Positions 51,760-61,275 of a stretch of 64,000 nt of DNA are shown here, piece by piece. The DNA is taken from assembly GCA_910575555.1 (NCBI GenBank), contig CAJTFX010000001.1:1-64000 (forward strand), given 5' to 3'. Origin of the DNA: Lachnospiraceae bacterium. GTDB taxonomy: Bacteria > Bacillota > Clostridia > Lachnospirales > Lachnospiraceae. The notes under the pieces are model-generated. The model saw nothing but the letters and a program-made list of their open reading frames with translations, made no database searches and was not told where the DNA came from. Numbering within the stretch: position 1 is the stretch's first letter; every line of letters starts with the position of its first letter. A program made the translations under genes and the position numbers.

Positions 51760-51972
51760 ATGAATACCAAAGGCTTAGATTACACACTACTGGCACTGGT
51801 GATTATTGGCGCTGTCAACTGGGGATTGATTGGATTATTCCGTTTCGACCTGGTATCATTTTTATTCGGCGATATGAGCTGGCTCACCCGGATTATCTAT
51901 GGAATTGTAGGAATCGGCGGTCTGTACCTCTGCAGTGTATTCGGACGTATCCGTTCCATCAACGAAGCTTAG
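51760..51972 (+). CDS. DUF378 family membrane protein
   Basis: 70 residues with two helices (LLALVIIGAVNWGLIGLF and IIYGIVGIGGLYLC); the AVNWGLIG motif defines the family. The ATG is seven bases after GGAGG. Function unknown. It is a one-gene unit with its own terminator. Confidence 0.9.
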   Translation: MNTKGLDYTLLALVIIGAVNWGLIGLFRFDLVSFLFGDMSWLTRIIYGIVGIGGLYLCSVFGRIRSINEA

Positions 51973-51996
51973 TACCATTTGAACGCAACAGAGAAT

Positions 51997-52027
51997 GGGG
52001 CTATCGAACACTGCGATAACCCCTTTT
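51997..52027 (+). terminator. Terminator of the DUF378 gene
   Basis: GGGG-C-TATCG pairs with CGATA-A-CCCC, followed by TTTTCTT. Confidence 0.8.
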
Positions 52028-52054
52028 CTTAAACGTAACTATCTGCTCTTTGGC

Positions 52055-52474
52055 TTATAAAGATACGAGAACCTTCCCTTTGGTACACTCCGGCAAATCA
52101 CTTTCGTTCCTGGAAATGCTTAAAATAAAATTAACATGGAACTTCTCACTAATAGCCTCCAGCTTTGTGATTGCGTGGCTGATATCGCCGTCTTCCAATT
52201 TGGCAATGGTAAGGAAACTGTCTAAATACATCTCTTCCAAATCGTGATCCTGGGAAATTATTCCAGAAAGAAATCCTAAAAATTCATCACAATTTGAAAC
52301 CATATAATCTGAAACATTGATCAGGCGAACTTTATTGCTTAATTCGTACATATGCTTCTGGCTCTTATCCAGGTATACGATATTACCGGTAGCTGATTTA
52401 ACCGATTCGTTCACCTTCTCCAATAAATGTTTTGTTTTTCCTTTTCCCTTTTCTCCAGCTATAATTTGTACCAT
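52055..52474 (-). CDS. Small P-loop protein of unknown function
   Basis: 139 residues with an N-terminal Walker A (IIAGEKGKGKTKHLLEKV) and, after IVYLDKSQKHMYEL, a beta-alpha NTPase-like fold; HVNFILSISRNESDLPE near the end could be the sensor strand. It looks like half of a RecA/ASCE-type NTPase without a clear Walker B acid besides LEDGD. I do not recognise a named family. It has an excellent promoter at 52585-52613 and an unusually long leader of about 100 bases. Confidence 0.75.
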   Translation of the reverse strand: MVQIIAGEKGKGKTKHLLEKVNESVKSATGNIVYLDKSQKHMYELSNKVRLINVSDYMVSNCDEFLGFLSGIISQDHDLEEMYLDSFLTIAKLEDGDISHAITKLEAISEKFHVNFILSISRNESDLPECTKGKVLVSL

Positions 52475-52584
52475 GACAATCTCCTCCTAGTCTCAACCGT
52501 ATTTGTACAAAATAGATAAATGCTGTCTGTAAATTCTCCGCCTCATTCCCTATTTTGCATGACAACAGTAATTTTCATACCGTA

Positions 52585-52613
52585 ATTATAGTATATATTC
52601 ACGAATAATTCAA
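52585..52613 (-). promoter_or_regulatory. Promoter of the P-loop gene
   Basis: TTGAAT and a perfect TATAAT, 17 bases apart on the minus strand; the -35 overlaps the dacA stop codon. Confidence 0.75.
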
Positions 52614-53608
52614 CTGTTATTTGAAATTTCTTTCAGCAATTGTGTCATTTCCTCGTAAAGCCCGTCTGCATGCTCCGCTTTAAAAACTATGGAAATATAA
52701 GGGTCCTCCCCCTTTTTGCTGTACAGAACCAGACAGGAACCCGCATCGCTGGTGGTACCTGTTTTTCCGCCGATAACCTGAATTCCTTCCGGCTGATCTT
52801 TCTCGCCGGTCAGATATTTGTTGGTGGTGATCCACTCCTTGGTCACTGCCTCACCTGCAGAATTGGTAAGCTCTGCCGTGTGGGACCGGGTGCTGATAAT
52901 TTTCTCAAATTCCTCATTCTGAATGGCAGTATTAAAAATCAGGTACATATCATACACCGTAGTGTAATGGGCCTCATTCTGCAGACCATGAGGATTCACA
53001 AAATTGGAACTGGTAGCCCCCATGGCTTTCGCTTCCTCATTCATCAATTTTGCGAATTCTTCGGAGCTTCCGGAAACCAGATCCGCGATGACATTTGCCG
53101 CATCATTCCCGCTGCAGAGAATCAGTCCATAGAGTAAATGCTCCAAAGTGGTCGTATCTCCCACAGCAAGGCCGCAGACCGAAGAGCCCGCTTCTAATTG
53201 AAGCTCCGCTTCCGTCACAGTTGCAGAAGCCTTTAAGTCTCCGTGCTTGATTGCCACATAGGCAGTCAGGATCTTGGTGGTGCTTGCAGGATAGAGACGT
53301 TCATGAACATTCTTGCCGAATTTCATATTCTTTGCCTTCAAATCGAACAGGCCGGCGGCCTGGGAAAGAGAATCGGTCACATTCTCGCTGAGTATATTTT
53401 CATTTCCTGCAACGCAGAGCTCCTTTGCAAAAAAATCATACTCCGCCTGTTCTCCGCTTCCTCCTGCTGCAGTCAAACCGTATAATCTGGCGCTCTCTGT
53501 GATATGATAGGCTTTGTCAACTTTTACCGGTTCCCCGCAGCCGCAAATCAGCGAAAACGACAGAATCAGGCAGGCTGAGCACGATAATAATTTATTTATA
53601 CATTTCAC
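52610..53608 (-). CDS. dacA: D-alanyl-D-alanine carboxypeptidase (S11), lipoprotein
   Basis: Trims pentapeptides of peptidoglycan. 332 residues: signal with lipobox LICGC, then the S11 motifs STTK (PASTTKILTAYVA), SGN (LCSGNDAANVIA) and KTGT (VIGGKTGTTSDAGS). The start is a GTG at 53608 that overlaps the end of mgsA by 17 bases. It is last in the radC-mre-min operon and anchored by lipid rather than by the usual C-terminal helix. Confidence 0.93.
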   Translation of the reverse strand: MKCINKLLSCSACLILSFSLICGCGEPVKVDKAYHITESARLYGLTAAGGSGEQAEYDFFAKELCVAGNENILSENVTDSLSQAAGLFDLKAKNMKFGKNVHERLYPASTTKILTAYVAIKHGDLKASATVTEAELQLEAGSSVCGLAVGDTTTLEHLLYGLILCSGNDAANVIADLVSGSSEEFAKLMNEEAKAMGATSSNFVNPHGLQNEAHYTTVYDMYLIFNTAIQNEEFEKIISTRSHTAELTNSAGEAVTKEWITTNKYLTGEKDQPEGIQVIGGKTGTTSDAGSCLVLYSKKGEDPYISIVFKAEHADGLYEEMTQLLKEISNNS

Positions 53609-53987
53609 GCCACTCTAAATCTCCTCTGTCCAATGATTTAATTAACAATTCTGCTGTGGCAAGATTGGTTGCCAGCGGAATATTATGTGTATCGCATAAA
53701 TGAACCACGTTATTCACATCCGGTTCATGGGATTTCGGTGTTAAGGGGTCCCGCAAAAAAATCACAAGGTCAATCTGATTGTGTTCAATCTGCGCCCCAA
53801 GCTGCTGGGCGCCTCCCAGATGCCCGGCAAGGTATTTGTGAATTGACAGATTTGTCACTTCCTCAATTAATCTTCCGGTAGTGCCTGTGGCATACAAATC
53901 GTTTTTACAGAGAATTCCCCGATAGGCAATGCAAAAATTCTGCATCAGTTTTTTCTTTGAATCATGTGCAATTAATCCTATATTCAT
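53592..53987 (-). CDS. mgsA: Methylglyoxal synthase family protein with altered active site
   Basis: The 131-residue protein matches MgsA throughout: IAHDSKK, LYATGTTGRLIEEVT, LVIFLRDPLTPKSHEPD, NIPLATNLATAE. MgsA turns DHAP into methylglyoxal. The residue matching the E. coli catalytic Asp71 (GGDQQ) is Ala60 here (GGAQQ, codon GCC at 53808-53810), while His8, Gly55, Asp80, His87 and Asp90 keep the places of His19, Gly66, Asp91, His98 and Asp101. Activity is therefore doubtful. It sits between rodA and dacA. Confidence 0.9.
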   Translation of the reverse strand: MNIGLIAHDSKKKLMQNFCIAYRGILCKNDLYATGTTGRLIEEVTNLSIHKYLAGHLGGAQQLGAQIEHNQIDLVIFLRDPLTPKSHEPDVNNVVHLCDTHNIPLATNLATAELLIKSLDRGDLEWREMYK

Positions 53988-53988
53988 T

Positions 53989-55113
53989 TTAAAAACCCTC
54001 CATTCTGTACTTCAGCGGCTGAAGCCCCACATTTAATACAAGTCCTACTCCAATAAAAAGACTTACAAGCGATGTAAGCCCGTAACTGACAAAGGGCAGC
54101 GGTAATCCGGTATTGGGCATCATTCCGGTTACCACACAGATATTGACAAATGTCTGAAAGCCAATCCAGACAGCAACACCGCCGCAAATCAGACGGCCGG
54201 ATAAATCCTTCGCTTTTCTTCCAATCAGAATACATTCGATCACAATCAGCAGCAGCAGCGCCAGAATTACTGCGCTTCCCACAAATCCCAGTTCTTCTCC
54301 CGCAACTGCGAAAATAAAATCTGTCTGAGGCTCCGGTATATAATTGCCGTTTTTCACGGAAAATGCGGTATCATTATTCAGCCCCTTACCCCATAACTGC
54401 CCGGAGCCGATTGCCATAATCGAATTCTGCTGCTGATACGCATCCTTCGCATATTTCTCCGGCTGCAGCCAGGCCATAATACGCCGCCACTGATATCCAT
54501 CGAGAATTTTCTGATTTGGCTGAAGGATCAAATAAATAAACAAACTTCCGGCAGGCACCAAAACTGCCAGCACGCCTATAATTATTTTATAACTTAATCC
54601 GCTTAAAAACAAGAGTGCAATGAAAATTATTGCAACAACAATACTGGTAGACAAATCCGGCTGTTCCTCAATCATAATCCAGGGAACAAAAATCAATACG
54701 CCGGAACCCAAAATCACAGGCAGGGTATTTATTTTTTCCTGATATTTTCCAAAAAACCAGGAAAAAAACAGAATCAGCAGCACTTTGGACAGCTCAGAGG
54801 GCTGAAAGCGAAATCCGCCTATGTCAATCCAACGCCCGGCGCCGTTGGCATCGCTTCCGAATACATGAAACGTAATCAGGGAAAGCAGCCCTATATTGAA
54901 AATATAAATCAGCCAGTTAAAACGCAATATAAAAGAATAATCAATCAGAGAAACCACTGCCATGACAAAAAGCCCCAGCAGCAGGCCAAGCACCTGTTTG
55001 CTCTGCACAGATTTCTGCGCGCTTCCAATGACGCTGATTCCCAGCATGGTAAGCGCAATCACATAGACAATCAAACGAAAATTGTAATTTTTAATCTGAT
55101 ATTGTTTTAACAT
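53989..55113 (-). CDS. rodA: Rod-shape SEDS glycosyltransferase RodA
   Basis: Polymerises lipid II with its PBP2 partner. 374 residues, about ten helices; FQPSELSKVLLILFFSWF with the conserved Asp/Glu region, EEQPDLSTS, and the end VTGMMPNTGLPLPFVSYGLTS are SEDS hallmarks. The cognate pbp2 is in the same operon, which favours RodA over FtsW. ATG at 55113 follows AAGGAAC. Confidence 0.94.
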   Translation of the reverse strand: MLKQYQIKNYNFRLIVYVIALTMLGISVIGSAQKSVQSKQVLGLLLGLFVMAVVSLIDYSFILRFNWLIYIFNIGLLSLITFHVFGSDANGAGRWIDIGGFRFQPSELSKVLLILFFSWFFGKYQEKINTLPVILGSGVLIFVPWIMIEEQPDLSTSIVVAIIFIALLFLSGLSYKIIIGVLAVLVPAGSLFIYLILQPNQKILDGYQWRRIMAWLQPEKYAKDAYQQQNSIMAIGSGQLWGKGLNNDTAFSVKNGNYIPEPQTDFIFAVAGEELGFVGSAVILALLLLIVIECILIGRKAKDLSGRLICGGVAVWIGFQTFVNICVVTGMMPNTGLPLPFVSYGLTSLVSLFIGVGLVLNVGLQPLKYRMEGF

Positions 55114-55170
55114 AATCACTGTTCCTTATACCTATTGTCCTTCATAGTCAGCCTGCCTGTACTGCATGGT

Positions 55171-55452
55171 TTATCGGGAAGCATTGGGATGTTTCATGTC
55201 CTTAATGGGAATGTTTGCATACAGCGCAGGCACATTCCCGTTATTTCCCTCAGATTCCGTCTGGGTAATCTGAATATCCAGACCTTCCGCATCAATTTCC
55301 ATATATTTTGAAATAACCTGGATAATATCATTTTTAATCATTTCCATCACATCCGGAGAACAGTTTGCACGGTCGGAAACCAACACTAATTTTAATCGGT
55401 CTTTGGCGATGTCCCCGGAGGATTTTCTTTTAAATAAATCCATTAAACCCAT
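55171..55452 (-). CDS. minE: Cell division topological specificity factor MinE
   Basis: 93 residues: MGLMDLFKRKSSGDIAKDRLKLVLVSDRANCSPDVM, with the MinD-interaction region and the DAEGLDIQIT beta part. With MinC and MinD it places the division site. The ATG follows GGAGG. Confidence 0.94.
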   Translation of the reverse strand: MGLMDLFKRKSSGDIAKDRLKLVLVSDRANCSPDVMEMIKNDIIQVISKYMEIDAEGLDIQITQTESEGNNGNVPALYANIPIKDMKHPNASR

Positions 55453-55464
55453 AGCGGCTTCCTC

Positions 55465-56256
55465 CTAATTTTTCTTAAAAATCTCTTTCAGTTTCCCCCA
55501 TACGCTGGATTTAATTTCCAAATCCAGAAACGGCACCTCTTCTCCTAATATTCTGTGGCAGATATTTTCAAAGGCTTTTCCTGCCAGACAGTCGGAGCCC
55601 ACTAACGGTTCTCCCTGATTGGTGGAAATTACAATCTGTTCATCATCCGGTACTGCGCCGATAAGATCAATGGCAAGGATGTCGGTCACATCATTGATAT
55701 TCATCATGTCGCCCCGCTTTACCATATCCATGCGCAGGCGGTTGACAATCAGTTCTGTCTGCTTTACTTCATGGGCGCAGAGAAGGCCGATAATGCGATC
55801 TGCATCGCGGATTGCGGAAACCTCCGGCGTAGTTACCACCAGCGCCCGGTCAGCCCCTGCAATTGCATTTTTAAATCCCTGCTCAATTCCCGCCGGGCAG
55901 TCTAACAGAATATAGTCAAATTCTTCCCGCAGCTCCTCAATCAATTTGATCATCTGCTCCGGCGACACGGCAGATTTGTCTCTGGTCTGGGCAGAAGGCA
56001 GCAGGGAAAGATTGGGATAACGCTTATCCTTGATCAATGCCTGTTTCATGCGGCAGTTTCCTTCGATCACATCCACCAAATTATACACAATTCTGTTTTC
56101 TAATCCCATTACCACGTCCAGATTCCGGAGACCGATATCTGTGTCAATCAGAACCACCTTTTTATTCAGCTGCGCAAGACCTGTCCCAACATTCGCTGTG
56201 GTGGTAGTCTTACCCACTCCACCTTTTCCTGACGTTATAACAATTACTTCACTCAT
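55465..56256 (-). CDS. minD: Septum site-determining ATPase MinD
   Basis: 263 residues with the deviant Walker A SGKGGVGKTTTTANVG, LIDTDIGLRNLDVVMG, LLDCPAGIEQGF and a C-terminal amphipathic membrane-targeting helix (SSVWGKLKEIFKKN). Start ATG at 56256. Confidence 0.97.
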   Translation of the reverse strand: MSEVIVITSGKGGVGKTTTTANVGTGLAQLNKKVVLIDTDIGLRNLDVVMGLENRIVYNLVDVIEGNCRMKQALIKDKRYPNLSLLPSAQTRDKSAVSPEQMIKLIEELREEFDYILLDCPAGIEQGFKNAIAGADRALVVTTPEVSAIRDADRIIGLLCAHEVKQTELIVNRLRMDMVKRGDMMNINDVTDILAIDLIGAVPDDEQIVISTNQGEPLVGSDCLAGKAFENICHRILGEEVPFLDLEIKSSVWGKLKEIFKKN

Positions 56257-56277
56257 CCTACCATATCCTCCTGATTT

Positions 56278-56964
56278 TTATATACTATTCAAAAGACCCT
56301 TTGTAATCGGTTCAATATAAATATTCCCGTCCTTGACAATGGCTACCTGGGGTTCTGCCGCTGCCTGCTGTTTTCTGCCCCGCTTTTTTACGGCAAGAGG
56401 CGCCTTATCCGCGCTTCTTCCAATGACATCTCCGATTTTGATCTGAATGGGGTCCATGTCCAGTGCAGCTACAAATGCCTGTTCATTTCCGTTTGCCCCC
56501 GCATAGGCATTGCCTTTCAGCGCGCCCAGCACCACAATATTTCCCTTGGAAACCACCTTCGCCCCCGGATTGATGTCTCCCAAGATAATAACGCTGGTCT
56601 CACAGTCCAAAACCTGTCCGGAACGAAGGGTCCCTTTATAGAACTCTCCGGTCCTTCCGGCCTGCTCCTCTTCAAAACGCTCAATTTTCTGCCGGATCAG
56701 TTCTTCTTTCAAGGCGTCATTGTCTAAAATGCAGATAATGTTCACCGCAGTATTGTCTGTAATGGTTTCCACAATCCGGAATTCCTCCTCCTGAGTCAGT
56801 TTCCTGCCCTCAAAAGAAATGGCCATTTTCGCATTCCTGAAAAACCCTTCCGACTCTTTAAAACGCTCCAACACGCAGTTCAGCAGCTCTTCAAACTCCA
56901 TACTGCTGTCCAGTATCAGATTAATGCCGTATTTATTGCTTTTTAACATGACTGGCTTCGACAA
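56278..56964 (-). CDS. minC: Septum site-determining protein MinC
   Basis: 228 residues: FtsZ-inhibiting N-domain (KPVMLKSNKYGINLIL) and the beta-helical C-domain with SGQVLDCETSVIILGDINPGAKV, VLGALKGNAYAGANG and APLAVKKRGRKQQAAAE linker-like tail. The start is probably TTG 56964, seven bases after GGAGG; the ATG at 56970 is too close to the binding site. Confidence 0.92.
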   Translation of the reverse strand: MSKPVMLKSNKYGINLILDSSMEFEELLNCVLERFKESEGFFRNAKMAISFEGRKLTQEEEFRIVETITDNTAVNIICILDNDALKEELIRQKIERFEEEQAGRTGEFYKGTLRSGQVLDCETSVIILGDINPGAKVVSKGNIVVLGALKGNAYAGANGNEQAFVAALDMDPIQIKIGDVIGRSADKAPLAVKKRGRKQQAAAEPQVAIVKDGNIYIEPITKGLLNSI

Positions 56965-56981
56965 ATTCATCCCTCCAAATT

Positions 56982-59870
56982 CTAATCTGTAAATCCGTTG
57001 GCAGTGCTTTCAATCTCTTCTGCCTGTCCATTTAACAGAGTTCCTTCATCCACAAGTTTAAAGTAATATTTCAAGATATTACTGGACACTTCCGCCGCAT
57101 TGGCAGAGGTATATCCATAGGCAATACGGGTTGCAATGGCAATTTCAGGATTGTCAAAGGGCGCATACCCGATAAATAACGCATGGTTTGCCCGGGTTGT
57201 AATCTGCTGGGCCGTACCTGTTTTGCCTGCAACTGCAATGGGGAAATCCTTAAAGGATCTGTTGTTTTCCGCCACCATACGCATTCCATTGTGAATCGCA
57301 TCCCAGGATACAGGGGCCACCTCTGTAATCTCCCGGATAATCTCCGGCTTGAATTCCTTCACCAGCGTTCCGTCCGAAGTAGTTTCTTTGTCCAACAGTG
57401 TTAATTTATAAATCTTTCCGCTGCTTGCTACTGCCGTCAGGTATCTGGCAATCTGCGTAGTGGTAAAGTTGTGGTTACTCTGTCCAATGGATGAAGTAAT
57501 CGGATATTCATCTGCTATATGAGGCTCATTCTCCGGGATTTCAATTCCGGTTTTCTCATTCAGCCCGAACAGCTCTGCATATTTCTGTATGGTGGCAATT
57601 CCCTTGTTCTCGTTATAAACGCCGCCGGCAGAACTCATACGGTATCCCAGTTCGTAGAAGAAATAGTTGCAGGAATCCCGGATGGCTTCCGAAACATTGA
57701 TGGAGCCATGGGTGCTTCCCGGATAAATCCAGCATTTGGGCGACGGATTGATTTCTGTAAATTCTCCCTTGGTGGCAATGGGCTCGCTGACGCTGAGCAC
57801 GCCTTCTGCAAGAGCTGCCGCCGCCGTTACCGGTTTAAAGGTAGAGCCCGGAGCCGTCTGCTGCTGAGTGGCATTGTTATACTGGGGAATGGACAAGTCA
57901 CTCTGCAGACTTGCAAAATATTCTGAATCTACAGAATTGGCAAGCCGGTTGGTGTCATACCCCGGATAAGTCACACAGGCCAGAAGCTCCCCGGTTTTGG
58001 GATTTATCATAACGCAGCTTGCCGTACAGGGATCTAACGCAAGCTGTGCAGGCGTAATCTGAAGATTTTTGATTTTATCCTTCATAAAATTATAAGCGCT
58101 TAAGTTCCCGGTCTGTAGAGCGGTCAGGTCGCCTTCGCTTTCCTGCAGAACTCCCTGCTCAAACAGCAACAGGCAGATCTGGGTGCCGGAAATCAATTCC
58201 TGATTTATCATGTATTTATAAATCTTTTTGCTGAACTCCCGGTCTTTTTTTAATTCTTCTGTAATATAATTTACAAGCGCATTGTATATTTCTGTAGAGT
58301 CAGAATATCTGGATTCCGTGTCAAACTTTGTAATGTCAATCCAGTCCATGGAAATGGCGCGCCTGAGATATTCGCACAGGCTGACAGTGTCATTTTTCCA
58401 TCCTTTATAAACTTCATCTTCGGTATCTACCTTGTCAGACAGAAAAATTTCATTCTGATCCAGCATGGAAAGAATGTAGCTCATATACATCTGCTGTTCT
58501 TCGTCCAGTTCACCGTAAGGGGTGGGGGAAGCAGAGGCAAACTGCTGCTGCAGGCTGCTGATGACAGAGGCCTGCTTGCTCAGAAACGTCCCGTATACCT
58601 GCTGCTCCACTTCTTTGGCGTCTTTCTCGCTCAGATGGCTGATATTGATAATATTATTATTAATCAGCGCAAAATAAACATCATCAATGGGTATCTTAAT
58701 GTCAGACGCAGAGCCTGTACTGGTATCATATTCCTTGATGTTTTCTATGGTGGCATATAAGATGCCGGCCAGCTCCTGCTCCAGCATACAGTAAACGGCT
58801 TTCTGCAGATCTGCATCCAGAGACAGATACACATCATTTCCGGAGGAAGCGTCCACCTGCTCTATCATCTCGGTAATCCTGCCCACACTGTCTGCATAGA
58901 ACTTCTCCGTTCCCTTTGTCCCCTGCAGCTCCTGATCCATAACCTGTTCAATGCCGGATTTGCCGATAACATCATTCAGGGTATAGGAATCATTTTCTTT
59001 GGAAAGGTCGTCATACTCTGTCTGGGATATTTTACCGGTATAACCGATAATATGGGAGAAATAAATACTGTCCACATATTTGCGGATGCTGTCCTCCACC
59101 ACGTCAATTCCCTGCAGGTTCTCAGAATTCTCCTTAATAACTGCCACAGTCTCCTCGCTGACATTCTGGGCAATGGTAGTCAGCACATACCGCTGAAAGC
59201 TGTTCTGGGAAATGGCATACCGCAGAATCATAATCTTGTATGCTTCCTCTTCTGTATAAAAATCAGGTTCTCCCTCTATTTTCTCTTTATATTCTCTGCC
59301 TTCCACATAGATGGCAAATTTCCCCTGCAGGTACTCCATCACCTGCTCCGGCTTGGCAGAACCTTCGTTATAGCCTAATTTTTTATTATATTTCAGTTCA
59401 TCTGTTTTGTTATGTCCGTAAACGTCGGCCAGAAAACGCTTTAACGCCTGGCCGGATACCACAAAATCATAGACTCCGCTTTCATTTTTCTGAATCCCGA
59501 AGGTATTGGTAATGGAGTCGCCTTTATCTTCAATCATGTGAATCACGGTGTTCAGTTCCTGATTCAGCATTTTATTCTTCTGCCGGTTGCTTTCATAGAT
59601 TCCGTTGTCCTCAATGGTAACAGAATAAGAAAGCTCGTTGTAGGCCAGCAGCTTCCCGTTGCGGTCATAAATACTGCCCCTGGTTCCGGAAGTCACTCTT
59701 TCCTTCTGAATCCGCAGGGTATAATTATCCATATATTCTTCCCCGTTGATAATCTGCAGTACAAAAATCCGCTGTACCAGAATGCCGAAGAGCCCAATTA
59801 AAACCACGCTGAGCACAAATAACCTGGAACCTATTAACTTTTTCAGAAAATTCTTGATAAACTCAAACAA
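56982..59870 (-). CDS. mrdA: Penicillin-binding protein 2 (class B transpeptidase)
   Basis: The rod-system transpeptidase that pairs with RodA. About 962 residues: a short cytoplasmic start, one helix (LFVLSVVLIGLFGILVQRIF), a pedestal (TSGTRGSIYDRNGKLLAYN), a long extra region, and the transpeptidase domain with APGSTFKPVTAA (Ser near 675), SNHNF near 797 and KTGTAQQ near 883. E. coli PBP2 has its Ser near 330, so more than 300 residues are added before the catalytic domain. Start is probably TTG at 59870, coupled to the mreD stop; a GTG a few codons upstream is possible. Confidence 0.93.
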   Translation of the reverse strand: MFEFIKNFLKKLIGSRLFVLSVVLIGLFGILVQRIFVLQIINGEEYMDNYTLRIQKERVTSGTRGSIYDRNGKLLAYNELSYSVTIEDNGIYESNRQKNKMLNQELNTVIHMIEDKGDSITNTFGIQKNESGVYDFVVSGQALKRFLADVYGHNKTDELKYNKKLGYNEGSAKPEQVMEYLQGKFAIYVEGREYKEKIEGEPDFYTEEEAYKIMILRYAISQNSFQRYVLTTIAQNVSEETVAVIKENSENLQGIDVVEDSIRKYVDSIYFSHIIGYTGKISQTEYDDLSKENDSYTLNDVIGKSGIEQVMDQELQGTKGTEKFYADSVGRITEMIEQVDASSGNDVYLSLDADLQKAVYCMLEQELAGILYATIENIKEYDTSTGSASDIKIPIDDVYFALINNNIINISHLSEKDAKEVEQQVYGTFLSKQASVISSLQQQFASASPTPYGELDEEQQMYMSYILSMLDQNEIFLSDKVDTEDEVYKGWKNDTVSLCEYLRRAISMDWIDITKFDTESRYSDSTEIYNALVNYITEELKKDREFSKKIYKYMINQELISGTQICLLLFEQGVLQESEGDLTALQTGNLSAYNFMKDKIKNLQITPAQLALDPCTASCVMINPKTGELLACVTYPGYDTNRLANSVDSEYFASLQSDLSIPQYNNATQQQTAPGSTFKPVTAAAALAEGVLSVSEPIATKGEFTEINPSPKCWIYPGSTHGSINVSEAIRDSCNYFFYELGYRMSSAGGVYNENKGIATIQKYAELFGLNEKTGIEIPENEPHIADEYPITSSIGQSNHNFTTTQIARYLTAVASSGKIYKLTLLDKETTSDGTLVKEFKPEIIREITEVAPVSWDAIHNGMRMVAENNRSFKDFPIAVAGKTGTAQQITTRANHALFIGYAPFDNPEIAIATRIAYGYTSANAAEVSSNILKYYFKLVDEGTLLNGQAEEIESTANGFTD

Positions 59871-60387
59871 ACTTACTTGCACTCCTTCTCTCAATGCTCT
59901 CTAATTTCTGATTGATTCTCAGAATGATAAAATAGAGAATAATGGTTACCAGAATCGTATACACCAGTTCCGGCAGAATAATGTGTATCAGATAATAGTC
60001 AAACCGGAACTTTCCCCGCAGGAAAAATAAAAACAGATACACTAACAGGTTGTAAGAAAAGTCGCTGACTGAAATCAGTATCAGCGGCAGCTTAATATCA
60101 TCCGGAAAAAACATTTTGCGGAAAAATCCGTTGATATAGCCCAGATATGCATAAATCAGGGCATAAAATCCAATGACGCTGCCGAAGAAAATGTCTAACA
60201 GAAGCCCGCAGAAAAATCCCGTCCACATCCCCTCTTTTCTCCCCCGCATAAATCCGAAGGCGGAAGTCACCACAATCAGAAGATTGGGTGAAATGGAGGC
60301 GAGAGACAAGGTTTGAAACAATGTGGTCTGCAGCAGAAAGCAGACGGTAATTATCACAAACACAGAAAATTTACGTCTCAGCTTCAT
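59863..60387 (-). CDS. mreD: Rod shape-determining protein MreD
   Basis: 174 residues, five to six helices (FSVFVIITVCFLLQTTLF, SPNLLIVVTSAFGFMRGRKEG, FCGLLLDIFFGS). Typical of MreD by position and helix pattern. Its stop overlaps the pbp2 start; it follows mreC by one base. Confidence 0.92.
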   Translation of the reverse strand: MKLRRKFSVFVIITVCFLLQTTLFQTLSLASISPNLLIVVTSAFGFMRGRKEGMWTGFFCGLLLDIFFGSVIGFYALIYAYLGYINGFFRKMFFPDDIKLPLILISVSDFSYNLLVYLFLFFLRGKFRFDYYLIHIILPELVYTILVTIILYFIILRINQKLESIERRSASKFV

Positions 60388-60388
60388 C

Positions 60389-61261
60389 TTATTGCTCCTT
60401 CTTTTCTTCCTGAATCGTCTTTTTATCCAGAATCACCAGAACCTCCTGCAAATGCCTGAAGTCCACTGCCGGCGTAATGGTGCCGGAATAAGTCAGGTTA
60501 TTGGCGTCCCGCTCAATCTCACTGACATATCCAATCAGAATCCCCTCCAGATATTTGTCGCTGATATGGGAGGTTACCATCTGTTCCCCGGAGGCCACTG
60601 CGTCATCCTCACACTTCAAATCAGAAAATTCAATGACCTGATGTTCGTTCATCTCAGCCAGGTTTCCATTGATAATGCAGCGATCCGCCGTGGAAAGGGA
60701 CATGCCGCTGACATTGCTTGCGTCATCAATAATAGAACGCACCTTGGCGTAATTAGGGCCTGTGTCAATAACAATTCCCACCAGTCCGCTTCCAGCGATG
60801 ACATTCATATCCTTCTCAATTCCGTCGTTGCTGCCTTTGTCAATGGTGAAAATATTGAACCAGTTTCCTCCGTCGCTGCCGGTTACCCGGGCCGCAACTT
60901 TCTCATAACTGGGATATTTCTGATCCAGCTCCATCAGCTCCCGGAGATTCTCCAGTTCATACTGCTCCAGTTTGATATTATTTATCTCCTGGGTCAGCCG
61001 GTCCACTTCCTCCTGCAGCTCTTTGTTTTCCGCCATCACATCCCGCAGGGATTTCAAATCGTCCGCTTTCGACAAAAACCAGTTTCCAACGGTATTGATC
61101 CCTTTCTGCATGGGCACAAACACGTATCCTGCCACTGTATTCAAGGGGCCTCCTGACAGATTCAGCGTAAAACTTACAAACATGACAATCACACAGAAAA
61201 CCGTTAAAAACAGCAGCGTGTATTTGGTTGGAATCGAATGTTTTGTTGATTTACGTCTCAT
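60389..61261 (-). CDS. mreC: Rod shape-determining protein MreC
   Basis: 290 residues: one helix (LLFLTVFCVIVMFVSF), a coiled coil (NKELQEEVDRLTQEINNIK) and the beta domain VAARVTGSDGGNWFNIFTIDKGSNDGI. MreC links MreB to PBP2. Confidence 0.94.
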   Translation of the reverse strand: MRRKSTKHSIPTKYTLLFLTVFCVIVMFVSFTLNLSGGPLNTVAGYVFVPMQKGINTVGNWFLSKADDLKSLRDVMAENKELQEEVDRLTQEINNIKLEQYELENLRELMELDQKYPSYEKVAARVTGSDGGNWFNIFTIDKGSNDGIEKDMNVIAGSGLVGIVIDTGPNYAKVRSIIDDASNVSGMSLSTADRCIINGNLAEMNEHQVIEFSDLKCEDDAVASGEQMVTSHISDKYLEGILIGYVSEIERDANNLTYSGTITPAVDFRHLQEVLVILDKKTIQEEKKEQ

Positions 61262-61275
61262 AAATGATTACACCT

